Shown here one piece after another: positions 20,623 to 31,467 of a stretch of 64,000 nt of DNA. The stretch's first letter is position 1. Every line of letters begins with the position of its first letter. Made by a program: the position numbers and the translations under genes. This DNA comes from Streptomyces sp. CB02056 (lineage in GTDB: Bacteria; Actinomycetota; Actinomycetes; Streptomycetales; Streptomycetaceae). A model generated the notes under the pieces. It saw only the letters and a program-made list of their open reading frames with translations. It had not been told where the DNA came from and searched no databases. The stretch lies in the NCBI RefSeq assembly GCF_001905545.1, contig NZ_LIPD01000001.1:62001-126000 (forward strand). The letters are read 5' to 3'.

Positions 20623-22938
20623 GTGAGCAACATCCCCGAGACCGGCCGCACCCGACGGGTGACGATCCGTCTGGTGGTGCTGCAGATCCTGGTGCTGTCG
20701 CTGCTCGCCACCCTCGGCGGACGGCTGTGGTACCTGCAGATCCGCAACGCCAAGGAGTACACCGCCAAGGCGACCGGCAACCACATCCGCGAGGTGGTCG
20801 AGCCGGCCGTCCGCGGCGAGATCCTGGACGCCTCCGGGCGGGTGCTGGCCGGCAACGAGACCCGGCTGGTGGTCTCGGTCAGCCGCACCTCGCTGCTCCA
20901 GCAGAAGGACGGCGGCAAGGCGGTGCTGTCCCGGCTGGCCGAGGTGCTGGGGATGCCGGCCAAGGACGTGCAGGAGAAGGTCCGGCTCTGCGACGCCAAG
21001 ACCCCGCAGCCCTGCTGGAACGGTTCGCCGTACCAGCCGATCCCGGTCACCAAGGAAGCGACCACCCAGCAGGCGATGCAGATAATGGAGCGCCGCGAGG
21101 ACTTCCCCGGGATCACCGCGCAGCCCACCGCCGTACGCCGCTACACCGGCGCCGAGGGCGCCAACATGGCCCAGGTGCTCGGCTACCTCTCGCCGGTCAC
21201 CGACGAGGAGGTCAGCAAGACCGCCGGCAAGAGCGGCCTGGACCGCTACCTGCCGGCCGACCAGATCGGGCGGGCCGGCCTGGAGTCGGTGTACGACCGC
21301 GACCTGCGCGGCACCGCGGGCATCACCAAGCTGGAGGTCGACAACCTCGGCCGGGTGATCGGCAACGCCGGCACCGTCGCCCCGCAGACCGGCGACAACC
21401 TGGTCACCAGCATCGACGCCCGGGTGCAGAAGGTGGTCGAGGACAACCTGGCGCAGGCCATGAACGACGCCCGGAACACCTTCGACAAGATCACCAACCG
21501 CAACTACGAGGCCGACTCCGGCGCCGCCGTGGTGATGGACGTGCACACCGGGCGGATCGTCGCGATGGCGAGCGCCCCGACCTACGACCCGAACCTCTGG
21601 GTGGGCGGCATCAGCGGCAAGGACTACCAGTCGCTGACCAGCAAGGACTCCAACTTCCCGCTGCTGAACCGGGCCATACAGGGTCAGTCCGCCCCCGGCT
21701 CGACCTTCAAGGTCATCTCCACCACCGCCGCCGTGCAGGCCGGCTACTCGCTGGACGGCCGCTACGACTGCCCGAAGAGCATGACCATCGGCGGCCGCGA
21801 GTTCAAGAACTTCGAGAGCGAGAACTTCGGCCAGATCTCCCTGGAGAAGGCGCTGGAGGTCTCCTGCGACACCGTCTTCTACGGCCTGGCGTACGACCAG
21901 TGGATGAAGGACGGCGGCATCAAGCCGAAGAAGGACCCGGGCGACTGGTTCTTCAAGACCGCCCACGAGTTCGGCCTCGGCGCCAAGACCGGCATCGACC
22001 TGCCGTCCGAGGTCACCGGCCGGGTGCCGGACCGGCAGTGGAAGCAGTCCTTCTACGACAACAACAAGGACGCCTGGTGCGCTCAGGGGCAGAAGGGCGG
22101 CAACAGCTACTCCGACCAGATCGCCCGGGAGAACTGCGTCGACGGCTACCAGATGCGCGCCGGTGACGCCGTCAACTTCGCGATCGGCCAGGGCGACACG
22201 CTCGTCACCCCGGTCCAGATGGCCCGGATCTACTCGGCGCTCGCCAACGGCGGCACCTTCTACCGGCCGACCATCGCCAAGGCCGTGATAAGCCCGGGCG
22301 GGGACCTCGTCCGCGAGATCGCCCCGCACGAGGACGCCAAGTTCCCCGGCGACGAGAAGCTGCTCAGCTACATCAACCAGGCCACCGAGAGCGTCATCAA
22401 GAGCGGTACCGCCGCCTGGAAGTTCAACGGCTGGCCGCAGGACAAGATCACGCTGCACGCCAAGACCGGCACCGCCGAGGTCGAGGGCAAGCAGACCACC
22501 TCCTGGCTGACCACGTACAGCAAGGACTACGCGGTCGTCATGACGATAAGCCAGGGCGGCACCGGCTCCGGCGGCTCCGGCGACGCCATCCGCCGGATCT
22601 ACCAGGCGCTGTACGGCGTGGACGACAAGGGCGGCATCGACAGCGGCAAGGCGCTGCTGCCCGCGCCGCAGGCCGAGCTGCCGAAGTTCAACCCGGACGG
22701 CACCGCGATCATCAAGCCGGTCTCGTACGGCGCCGACGCGGCGCAGGGCGCCCAGGCCCCGGGCCTCCAGGCCCAGGCCGTCGCCGCCGCTCCGGCGCTG
22801 CTCGACACGGCCACGGCGCAGCCGGCCCCGGCGACGGCCTTCCTCGACCGGACGCCGCCGGCCGACCGTCCGGCGTCGTACACCGCGGCCGACGCCGCGC
22901 TCGAACCCACGCGCGGACCGGGAAGGGGACGGGCATGA
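20623..22938 (+). CDS. mrdA: Penicillin-binding protein 2 (class B transpeptidase)
   Basis: Predicted 771-residue cell-wall transpeptidase with one N-terminal membrane helix (~12-35), a dimerisation domain and a C-terminal penicillin-binding domain. The catalytic motifs are STFK (Ser360), SCD in place of SxN (Ser414) and KTGT (Lys614). The C-terminal ~90 residues after the domain are Ala/Pro-rich and probably disordered. It is paired with the SEDS polymerase RodA, whose start codon overlaps this stop (ATGA), indicating translational coupling. The pair corresponds to the pbp2-sfr genes of streptomycetes. Confidence 0.95.
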   Translation: MSNIPETGRTRRVTIRLVVLQILVLSLLATLGGRLWYLQIRNAKEYTAKATGNHIREVVEPAVRGEILDASGRVLAGNETRLVVSVSRTSLLQQKDGGKAVLSRLAEVLGMPAKDVQEKVRLCDAKTPQPCWNGSPYQPIPVTKEATTQQAMQIMERREDFPGITAQPTAVRRYTGAEGANMAQVLGYLSPVTDEEVSKTAGKSGLDRYLPADQIGRAGLESVYDRDLRGTAGITKLEVDNLGRVIGNAGTVAPQTGDNLVTSIDARVQKVVEDNLAQAMNDARNTFDKITNRNYEADSGAAVVMDVHTGRIVAMASAPTYDPNLWVGGISGKDYQSLTSKDSNFPLLNRAIQGQSAPGSTFKVISTTAAVQAGYSLDGRYDCPKSMTIGGREFKNFESENFGQISLEKALEVSCDTVFYGLAYDQWMKDGGIKPKKDPGDWFFKTAHEFGLGAKTGIDLPSEVTGRVPDRQWKQSFYDNNKDAWCAQGQKGGNSYSDQIARENCVDGYQMRAGDAVNFAIGQGDTLVTPVQMARIYSALANGGTFYRPTIAKAVISPGGDLVREIAPHEDAKFPGDEKLLSYINQATESVIKSGTAAWKFNGWPQDKITLHAKTGTAEVEGKQTTSWLTTYSKDYAVVMTISQGGTGSGGSGDAIRRIYQALYGVDDKGGIDSGKALLPAPQAELPKFNPDGTAIIKPVSYGADAAQGAQAPGLQAQAVAAAPALLDTATAQPAPATAFLDRTPPADRPASYTAADAALEPTRGPGRGRA

Positions 22939-24134
22939 CCTCCTACGGCTCGTACCGGCAGCTGCGGCTGGCCCCGCAGCGCCGCGGGGTCTCCAAGGCG
23001 CTGTCCAAGGACTCCCCGCTCTGGCGGCTCGACTGGATACTGCTGGTGGCCGCCCTCGCCCTCTCGGCCGGCAGCTCGCTGCTGGTCTGGTCGGCCACCC
23101 GCGGGCGCGACTCGCTGACCCACGGGGACCCGCAGTACTTCCTGTACCGGCACCTGACCAACTTCGTGGTCGGGCTGGTGCTGTGCTCCGTGGTGATAGC
23201 GATAGGGAGCCGGCGCTTTCGCACGATCGTGCCCTTCCTGTACGTCGGCGTGCTCGTCCTGCTGCTGGCGACGCTCAGCCCGCTCGGCTCGACCATCAAC
23301 GGCGCGCACTCGTGGATCCAGCTCGGCGGCGGCTTCTCGATCCAGCCGGCCGAGTTCGCGAAGCTCGCGATCGTGCTGGCGATGGCCGTCGTGCTGTCGG
23401 ACCAGGTGGACGCGGGGGAGCGGGAGTTCCCCTCGCACCGGGCGGTGTTCCGGGGCCTGCTCTGGGCCGGGGTGCCGATGTGCATAGTGCTGTTGATGCC
23501 GGACGCCGGCTCGGTGATGGTGATGGCCGCCATCGTGCTGGGCATCCTGCTCGGCTCCGGCGCGGCGAACCGCTGGGTGCTCGGCCTGCTGGTGGCGGGC
23601 ACCGCCGGATGCGTGGCGATCTGGAAGTTCGGGCTGCTGAGCCAGTACCAGATCGACCGCTTCGCCGCCTTCGCCAACCCGCAGCTGGACCCGAACGGCG
23701 TCGGCTACAACACCGCGCAGGCCCGGATCGCGATCGGCTCGGGCGGGCTCACCGGCAAGGGGCTGTTCCACGGCACCCAGACCGTCGGGCAGTTCGTGCC
23801 GGAGCAGCAGACCGACTTCGTGTTCACCGTGGCCGGCGAGGAGCTGGGCTTCGTCGGGGCGCTGGCGATCATCGCGCTGGTCGGCGTGATCCTCTGGCGG
23901 GCCTGCCGGATCGCCCGGCAGGCGACCGACCTGTACGGGACGATCGTGGCGGCCGGGGTCATCGCCTGGATGGCCTTCCAGGCCTTCGAGAACATAGGGA
24001 TGTGCCTGGGCATCATGCCGGTCGCGGGCATCCCGCTGCCGTTCGTCTCGTACGGCGGCTCGTCGATGTTCGCCAACTGGATCGCCATCGGGCTGCTCCA
24101 GGCGGTGCGGAGCCAGCGGCCGATAGCGGCCTGA
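22935..24134 (+). CDS. rodA: SEDS peptidoglycan polymerase RodA/FtsW family
   Basis: Predicted 399-residue polytopic membrane protein with about ten helices. SEDS motifs include SIQPAEFAKLA in the middle, GEELGFVGAL and the C-terminal LPFVSYGGSS. SEDS proteins polymerise lipid II into glycan strands and work with a class B PBP. It overlaps the PBP2 stop by four bases. A strong terminator follows 20 bases after its stop, closing the mre cluster. Confidence 0.95.
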   Translation: MTSYGSYRQLRLAPQRRGVSKALSKDSPLWRLDWILLVAALALSAGSSLLVWSATRGRDSLTHGDPQYFLYRHLTNFVVGLVLCSVVIAIGSRRFRTIVPFLYVGVLVLLLATLSPLGSTINGAHSWIQLGGGFSIQPAEFAKLAIVLAMAVVLSDQVDAGEREFPSHRAVFRGLLWAGVPMCIVLLMPDAGSVMVMAAIVLGILLGSGAANRWVLGLLVAGTAGCVAIWKFGLLSQYQIDRFAAFANPQLDPNGVGYNTAQARIAIGSGGLTGKGLFHGTQTVGQFVPEQQTDFVFTVAGEELGFVGALAIIALVGVILWRACRIARQATDLYGTIVAAGVIAWMAFQAFENIGMCLGIMPVAGIPLPFVSYGGSSMFANWIAIGLLQAVRSQRPIAA

Positions 24135-24153
24135 GCGCGCCGCGCCGTGCGGC

Positions 24154-24190
24154 GGCGGGGCCGGTCCGGGACTTCCCGGGCCGGCCCCGC
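24154..24190. terminator. Terminator after rodA
   Basis: GCGGGGCCGG with TCCGGGA pairs with TCCCGGGCCGGCCCCGC (24174-24190) around a very short loop. It is placed between rodA and the convergent peptidase gene. Confidence 0.75.
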
Positions 24191-24233
24191 TGTCGTGTCC
24201 GGGGGCGCTGTCGTGTCCGGGGCCGGGGAGGGT

Positions 24234-25538
24234 TCAGAGGAGGCAGTCGGCGGTGGTGAGGACGGCGCGGGTCTGGTGGGCGAGTTGCTCCTGGACGGGC
24301 ACCCAGCGGGTGCCGAAGCGGTGGCGCAGCCGGTCGAGGCTGTCGGCGACGACGGTGCGGGCGCGGTCGCGGGCGGCCTCGACGCCGGGGCCGCGGGTGT
24401 CGGCGAGCAGCCGCAGCAGGATCGACGCGACCCGCAGCGGTACGCGGGCGGCGACCAGTCCGGCGGTGGTCACCCGGGAGGCGGTGAGCGGTTCGGCGCC
24501 CCAGCGCTCCAGCCACTCCTCGGCCACCCGCGGGGCGACCGCCAGGCTGGACTCGGCGGTGCGCAGCAGCGGGCCGTACGCCTCGTGGCCGGGCGTCCCG
24601 TGCCGGTGCGCGCGGACCGTCGGGAGCAGGGCGGTGAGGTCCGCGGCGCGTGCGGTGAGGTCGCGGGCGGCGGCCGCGAGGGCCTGCGGGCCGGCCGGGT
24701 GGCGGTGGGCGTCGCCGACCGCGTCGACGGCCCACATCGGGACCTCCAGCACCGCGGAGACCGCGCCGTACCGGGCCGCGTACGACCAGGTGGACAGCTC
24801 GGGCTCGTCCGGCAGGGCCCGGGAGCCGCCGGTGCCCGGAGACGGCATCAGGTAGGTGCCCGGGTCCGGGCTGGCCCAGCCGATCGCGTCGTAGGAGTCC
24901 ACGTCGAGCGGCACGCCGGCGCGCTGCGCGGAGCGGGCGAAGCGCCCGGCCAGGCCCGGGACGGGGCGGGTGAGCTGGGCGAACGCGCCGCCGAAGTCCA
25001 CCCCGTGCAGCGAGCACTGGAGGAACGGGCGCAGTTCGTCGATCAGTCCGGTCAGCGCCAGGCTCTCCGGCATCGGCGGGCGGCCGGAGCCGGGGGCGGG
25101 CAGCAGCTCGGGCTGCTCCTCGAAGGAGGGGCGGAAGAAGTGCTCGTAGTGGCGCCGCATGGTGAGCGGGCCGTCCAGCCAGCCGGCGTTGAGCGCGGCG
25201 CCGTCGGGGTCGAGGCAGAGCAGCAGGTGCCAGGAGAGTCCGGGGCGGGCGGGGCGGTCGAGCAGCACCTCGGCGAGCCGGACGGTCCCGGCGGTGCCGA
25301 TCGGTTCGTTGGGGTGCGGGCCGCCGACCACCAGGACGGCCCGCGGGCCGCGGTCCACGGAGAGCAGCAGCAGCGGGCGGCCGGCCCGGGAGCGGCCCAC
25401 CTCGCGCAGCCGGCAGCGGTCCGGGTGCCGCAGGGCGAGCCGCCGTGCGGCGGACTCGGCCTGGGCCGGCGTCGGGTAGCGGGCCGGCCGGGTGTCGAGG
25501 GTCCGGAGCGGGCGGATCCGCCGACCGGTGTCGGTCAT
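24234..25538 (-). CDS. M14-family zinc carboxypeptidase-like protein
   Basis: Predicted 434-residue protein with features of the M14 metallopeptidase fold. The zinc-binding HxxE is in GPHPNEPIG (His75, Glu78), the third ligand histidine is probably in QCSLHGVDFGG, and VLEVPMW may contain the catalytic glutamate. There is no signal peptide, so it may act on cytoplasmic or cell-associated substrates. An upstream in-frame ATG exists, but the start is placed at 25538 because AAGGAGAA lies just before it. It is not part of the usual gene order here and is probably strain-variable. Confidence 0.75.
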   Translation of the reverse strand: MTDTGRRIRPLRTLDTRPARYPTPAQAESAARRLALRHPDRCRLREVGRSRAGRPLLLLSVDRGPRAVLVVGGPHPNEPIGTAGTVRLAEVLLDRPARPGLSWHLLLCLDPDGAALNAGWLDGPLTMRRHYEHFFRPSFEEQPELLPAPGSGRPPMPESLALTGLIDELRPFLQCSLHGVDFGGAFAQLTRPVPGLAGRFARSAQRAGVPLDVDSYDAIGWASPDPGTYLMPSPGTGGSRALPDEPELSTWSYAARYGAVSAVLEVPMWAVDAVGDAHRHPAGPQALAAAARDLTARAADLTALLPTVRAHRHGTPGHEAYGPLLRTAESSLAVAPRVAEEWLERWGAEPLTASRVTTAGLVAARVPLRVASILLRLLADTRGPGVEAARDRARTVVADSLDRLRHRFGTRWVPVQEQLAHQTRAVLTTADCLL

Positions 25539-26094
25539 GGTTCTCCTTGCGCCGGTCGTACGGCCGCCGGGGCGCGGGCGTGCGGGTGCGCCGCCGGGCA
25601 CGGCGTGCGGGCGGGGGGACGGGGGAGGGGGACGGGGCTGGGCGTGGCACCGCGGGCCGGGAACGGCGGCCGTGCGGGGACGGACGGGGCCGTCCGTGGG
25701 CGGCCCGTGGGGAGGGAGAGGCGTGCCGGCCGGAAAACCGACGAGGGCCGAGCGTACGACTCAACTTCCTTGTCCGGAAGGGGTGCAGATGTCTTTGGCG
25801 GAGCCCTGTCAGTACCGCACGGGCCGTCCGGGCGTGTCAACGGCGGACGGGACCGGCCGGCGGGCGCCCACCGCGCGTGCCGGGGCGGGCACCAGCGGGC
25901 TCGGGAGGCCACCGGTGGGCACCGGTGGACACCGGCGGGTGCGGGCGGAGACCGGCCCGTCCGGGGTCGCGCCGGAGCGCGGAGGGCCCGTGAACCGGGG
26001 CAGACGGCCCGTTCCCCGGATTGGGCTACCCTTGAGGGTCACCCCTCCCGTGCCGACTCGCGGCACCGAATCACGTCGTAAGGGTTCCTAGTAC
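25539..26094. promoter_or_regulatory. Long intergenic region upstream of the radical SAM gene
   Basis: This 556-nt gap holds the promoters of two divergent genes. A -10 box TACCCT at 26027-26032 lies about 60 bases before the radical SAM start. A weak ORF of about 100 codons begins at 25789 after GGAAGGGG, but its product is low-complexity and it runs through the promoter; it is not called as a gene. Confidence 0.4.
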
Positions 26095-28038
<1,944 letters not shown>

Positions 28039-28046
28039 CCAGAGGC

Positions 28047-28253
28047 ATGGGGGACCCACTCGGCGAGCTGTGTGACGTATTTCACAGCCTCTCGGAGGGT
28101 GAACGACAGCTCGTCCTGGGCGCGCTCGGTGTGACGCGCGCCCCGGGCGGGCCCGCCCCGGCCCCACGGGAGGCCCGGCAGAGGGGCCGGAAGACCCCCC
28201 TGCCCGCCGCCCGGAGCACCCCGGACATCGAGTCCTCCATCGAGTGGGTCTGA
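28047..28253 (+). CDS. Small hypothetical protein at the left end of the element
   Basis: Predicted 68-residue protein: an acidic helical first half (GELCDVFHSLSEGERQLVLGALG) and a basic, Pro/Ala-rich second half ending in SSIEWV. Codon use is actinobacterial. The ribosome binding site (AGAGG directly before the ATG) is poorly spaced, so the call is tentative. It begins 8 bases after the radical SAM stop and ends just before a terminator, so it could be read from the host gene's transcript. Confidence 0.4.
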   Translation: MGDPLGELCDVFHSLSEGERQLVLGALGVTRAPGGPAPAPREARQRGRKTPLPAARSTPDIESSIEWV

Positions 28254-28272
28254 CCCGCTGAGGCCACGCCCA

Positions 28273-28303
28273 GAGCCCTCCCCGATCCTGTCAGGGAGGG
28301 CTC
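28273..28303. terminator. Terminator near the left end of the element
   Basis: GAGCCCTCCC pairs with GGGAGGGCTC around an 11-nt loop, and CTGTGTT follows. It lies between the radical SAM transcript and the convergent creatininase gene. Confidence 0.75.
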
Positions 28304-28351
28304 CTGTGTTCGATGGAGCGCTGAACGCCTTCGAGTGATGGCCTGTGGCTG

Positions 28352-29065
28352 TCAGCTACCACTGATGAGTGACAGGTGGGCGGCGGCCGACTTGGACAGG
28401 CTCTCCAGGATGGCCCCGCCCTTTTCGGCGGTACCGAGGGAGGGGCGGCCGATGATGCCGTTCTCGGTGTAGCCGGCCATGCCCAGCGTGAGGAGGTGGG
28501 GGCGCTCCGGGGCGTCGTGGTCGTCCTGCTCGATGCCCTCGCGGACGAGGTGGGGAGCGCCGTGGAGGAGGAGTGAGACCTCCAGCTCGCCGCCGTGCAT
28601 GTCCTCGCCGCCGCTGCTCTCCAGGGCTGCGGCCTCGCGGGCCTGGTGCCAGTCCTCGCGGACCGGGAAGAGGGCGACGCGTGGGCCCTCGGTGTTGGCC
28701 TCCTGGACCACGTTGGAGAGCACATAGTTCCCGCCGTGCCCATTCACGATCAGCAGACCGGGGACGCCGGACGCCCGGAGGGACTTCCACGTGTCGTTGA
28801 TCACGGCGTAGAGCGTGGCGGCGCTGATACTGACGGTGCCCGGCATGTGGGCGTGCTCGTGGGAGCAGGACAGGGTGATGGGTGGCAGGAGGAACAGGTC
28901 GTAGTCGGTGGCGATCCGCTGGGCGATCAGGCTGGCGACGACGGTGTCGGTGGTCAGGGGCAGGTGATCGCCGTGTTGCTCGAAGCTGCCGACCGGCAGC
29001 ACGGCGATCTTGGCGCCGCGCCGGCGTTCGTCTGCGGAGGTGGCGGCCGTGATCAGTGCGTCCAT
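28352..29065 (-). CDS. Creatininase / MftE-family amidohydrolase
   Basis: Predicted 237-residue metal-dependent hydrolase of the creatininase family, which includes creatininase and mycofactocin peptidase MftE. Metal ligands are visible in GSFEQHGDHLPLTTDT (Glu, His, Asp) and VNGHGGN (His), with a further glutamate in GGELEVSLL. The substrate is unknown. No mycofactocin genes are nearby. An upstream ATG at 29083 is possible, but 29065 is better spaced from GGGAGAGG. It lies 25 bases downstream of the HTH regulator and is probably co-transcribed with it. Confidence 0.85.
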   Translation of the reverse strand: MDALITAATSADERRRGAKIAVLPVGSFEQHGDHLPLTTDTVVASLIAQRIATDYDLFLLPPITLSCSHEHAHMPGTVSISAATLYAVINDTWKSLRASGVPGLLIVNGHGGNYVLSNVVQEANTEGPRVALFPVREDWHQAREAAALESSGGEDMHGGELEVSLLLHGAPHLVREGIEQDDHDAPERPHLLTLGMAGYTENGIIGRPSLGTAEKGGAILESLSKSAAAHLSLISGS

Positions 29066-29090
29066 GGGCCCAGCCTCTCCCATAGGGTCC

Positions 29091-30365
29091 TCAGCGGTCG
29101 AGAGGGCTTCCGCTGCTCATCAGTGCCAAACGGTGGGTGAACGTGGCCACTTGGGGTACGGCGCTCCACCGCTGGAGGGCCTTTCCGGCGGTGGATAGTT
29201 CGGACATTGCGCGCGCTGACTCGGTGTCGACGGCGATGGACAGTGCGCGGTCGGCTGCGGCGACCGCCTGCTCGGGTTCACCGGACACCGCGTAGGCCCG
29301 CGCCAGTCGGGAGAGGTAGACGCCCTGGTCGTTACGGTAGACCGGCGGCAGCACTCGGAGCTCCGCCTCGAACATGCCCACGGCCGTGTGCGGGTCGCCG
29401 AGTTCGATCAGACAGTTCGCGCGCTGCATCTCGATGTAGGTCGGTGTGCAGTAGGCGAGATCAAGAGCGTCGTCGGCGTGCGAGTCGTCCGGCGCGGCCG
29501 CGATCTCGTGAGCCTCGTCGAACTTCGCCTGTGCGAAGCGAGGGTTGCCCATCATCGCGTGGCCCTGCGCTTCCTGCTGCGCCGCCAGTGCCCGGATCCG
29601 GTGAGTGGCCCCGACCGACCGTTGGGCCGCGCGGGCAAGGCTGACGGCTTTCGGGGCGTTCCGCTGGGCGGTGGCCTGGTTGCTCTTCCGGAAGAGCACG
29701 TAGGCGGCCATCACGTCGTCGCGGGCCTCCTGCGCCCACTCCATGGCGCGGTCCGACCAGAACAGGGCCCGGTCGAAGTCCCCGAGATCCTGGTTCAGCC
29801 ACCCCAGGAACTCCGCGGTGCGCGCGCCGATTGCGAGCAGTTCGTCGCGGGCGCGGCCCTCAGCGATTTGCTGGAGGTGGTCGAGTAGCCGGACGTGCCT
29901 CGTCACTGGGTCGAGTGCGTGGCGGGAGCCGAGCAGGTTCGCGGCTTTGTAGTGGCCGGGCATCGCACCGCGCAGATGGCTCACGAAGAGCTCGGCGTCG
30001 ATCGGTGCGTTGGGGCCCCGGCCGTCGGTGGACGGCTCCGGCTGGCGGCGGCGGGGCTGCCGGACCGGCGTCTCCAGCTCCCATGAACGAGAAGCCAGGC
30101 CGAGCATTCGGCCCGGGATGTGGAGGCCGTCGGCGATCCGCTCGATGAGATCGATCTTCTCGATCCTGCGCTTCCCGGACATGACCTCACCGACCCGGCT
30201 CGGTGTCATGTCACAGGCACGGGCGATGAGCGACGGGTAGATCCCCGCCGTCTTGAGCAGCCGGAACACGGCTGCGAAGTCTCGTGCTCGACACGCGGCG
30301 ATCATCTCCGGGTTGGACAGCAGGCCCGCTGGGAGCCGGTCCGGTACGCGAGCCTCGGTCACCAC
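29091..30365 (-). CDS. HTH transcriptional regulator with TPR-like C-terminal domain
   Basis: Predicted 424-residue protein. An N-terminal Xre-like helix-turn-helix covers about residues 25-85 (LIARACDMTPSRVGEVMSGKRRI). A basic linker and a large helical domain with TPR-like repeats (~130-420) follow. Such proteins are common in streptomycetes as regulators whose helical domain may sense a peptide or partner protein. It is transcribed away from the ATP-binding protein at 30537, and a palindrome between them is a likely operator. Confidence 0.82.
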   Translation of the reverse strand: MVTEARVPDRLPAGLLSNPEMIAACRARDFAAVFRLLKTAGIYPSLIARACDMTPSRVGEVMSGKRRIEKIDLIERIADGLHIPGRMLGLASRSWELETPVRQPRRRQPEPSTDGRGPNAPIDAELFVSHLRGAMPGHYKAANLLGSRHALDPVTRHVRLLDHLQQIAEGRARDELLAIGARTAEFLGWLNQDLGDFDRALFWSDRAMEWAQEARDDVMAAYVLFRKSNQATAQRNAPKAVSLARAAQRSVGATHRIRALAAQQEAQGHAMMGNPRFAQAKFDEAHEIAAAPDDSHADDALDLAYCTPTYIEMQRANCLIELGDPHTAVGMFEAELRVLPPVYRNDQGVYLSRLARAYAVSGEPEQAVAAADRALSIAVDTESARAMSELSTAGKALQRWSAVPQVATFTHRLALMSSGSPLDR

Positions 30366-30417
30366 TGCCCCCGCTGTCGATCAGCAGCCGCTGCAAGCAA
30401 GTTGATTGCCTGTGAGT

Positions 30418-30446
30418 TTACCCACATTGGGTAACCAGCTTGGGTA
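30418..30446. promoter_or_regulatory. Likely operator between divergent genes
   Basis: TTACCCA-CAT-TGGGTAA (30418-30434) is a perfect palindrome. A further half-site TTGGGTA lies at 30440-30446. It is 53 bases from the regulator's start and about 100 from the divergent gene. Autoregulation by the HTH protein is an inference. Confidence 0.55.
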
Positions 30447-30536
30447 CGAAGTCCGCACTTCCTCCCGGCAGCCTGGAGTAAAGGGCCGGAACGTCCGGGT
30501 TTCGGGCCGCCAATTGGGCATCGGGAGGCGGTGCAC

Positions 30537-31001
30537 GTGACCAGTTCGGGAGAACCCCCCGACGGCTCCGAACCCTACAAGCCGGCCCCCGGGATACCCG
30601 CGTTCGAGGCGAGGCTCACGCGGCACAGGCGGTCCGCCACGGTGGCCAGGAACCACCTGCGCGACTTCCTTCAGAACGTCCCGGGCGGCCCGGCCCTCAT
30701 GGACGACGCCCAGCTGGTGCTCGGCGAACTGGTGGCCAACGCGGTGACGCACGCGCGTGTTTCGCCTGGACGCGAGATCGCCGTCCGGTTCGAGGTGATG
30801 TGCGACCACCTGAGGATCGAGGTGCACGACGCGAGCAGCGAGAAGCCCGCGATCCGGTGCGCCGCTGACCTGAGCGATGTCTCTGGGCGCGGGCTGTACC
30901 TGGTGGAGGCCCTGTCCCGGGAATGGGGTTTCGAGCCCCGACCCGAAGGCATCGGAAAGATCGTTTGGGCCCTGGTGGGCCTGGAAGGCGGTGTGGAATG
31001 A
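30537..31001 (+). CDS. ATP-binding protein, RsbW/HATPase-like
   Basis: Predicted 154-residue protein of the GHKL ATPase fold used by anti-sigma kinases. The N-box is in DDAQLVLGELVANAVTHA (about residues 56-74), the G1-like motif in DVSGRGLYLVEAL and the terminal strand in IVWALVGL. Small proteins of this type are very numerous in Streptomyces and mostly unstudied. GTG 30537 is preferred over 30531 because of its spacing from GGGAGG. Its stop overlaps the next start (ATGA). It may bind a partner encoded nearby, but no sigma factor is in the element. Confidence 0.82.
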   Translation: MTSSGEPPDGSEPYKPAPGIPAFEARLTRHRRSATVARNHLRDFLQNVPGGPALMDDAQLVLGELVANAVTHARVSPGREIAVRFEVMCDHLRIEVHDASSEKPAIRCAADLSDVSGRGLYLVEALSREWGFEPRPEGIGKIVWALVGLEGGVE

Positions 31002-31150
31002 GCAGGCGGGCGTCTGGGGCGGCGACGCGGTGCTACTACTGCGGCGCGGGGCTGAGCAAAGCGCCGACCCGAAGCATCGTGGTGAATGGGCAGACGGTGG
31101 GTGTCCACAAGTGGCACCCACGTCGCGCGGGGGAGGTGTCGGAGAAGTGA
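30998..31150 (+). CDS. Small zinc-ribbon-like protein
   Basis: Predicted 50-residue basic protein with a CYYCG knuckle (residues ~12-16) and a later HKWH motif that could complete a Cys2His2 zinc site. It overlaps the previous and next genes by four bases each (ATGA and GTGA), so it is surely part of a translationally coupled operon. Function unknown. Confidence 0.6.
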   Translation: MSRRASGAATRCYYCGAGLSKAPTRSIVVNGQTVGVHKWHPRRAGEVSEK

Positions 31151-31467
31151 CGCCGCTTGGAGTCCCCGATGCGCCGGAGACGGTCTCCTCGTACCCCTTC
31201 CCGGTGATCCTGGAAGTTCGCGGTGTTGCGGAGCCCGAGCACTTCGGCAAGCTGCCGGAGGCGATGGCCGCGCTCCTGACCGCGGTCGGCACCCTTCCGC
31301 TTGGCCCGGACCAGCAGGCCTATTTCGTCGAGCTGTTCGGGCCGTCGGAGGTTCAGTCGATCGGGCGTCGACTCGCAACGCACGGAGAGGTGCGGGCCCT
31401 GGCCTTCCTCGACCTGACCCCGACCGTCGTCCGCCTATACTCCGCTGGCCCCGGGAGGCAGCAGTGA
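31147..31467 (+). CDS. Hypothetical protein, third gene of a coupled operon
   Basis: Predicted 106-residue soluble protein with mixed alpha/beta character. It has no signal peptide or membrane helix, and no family is recognised. It starts at GTG inside the stop of the zinc-ribbon gene and ends inside the start of the next gene. The tight packing with an HATPase-like protein suggests a common role, which is not identifiable. Confidence 0.6.
   Translation: MTPLGVPDAPETVSSYPFPVILEVRGVAEPEHFGKLPEAMAALLTAVGTLPLGPDQQAYFVELFGPSEVQSIGRRLATHGEVRALAFLDLTPTVVRLYSAGPGRQQ

Noticed and set aside
25789..26091. 100-codon frame with a good ribosome binding site before the radical SAM gene
   Set aside because: The product is low-complexity Arg/Gly/Pro sequence without family features and the frame runs through the -10 box of the next gene; it could be a decayed gene start.
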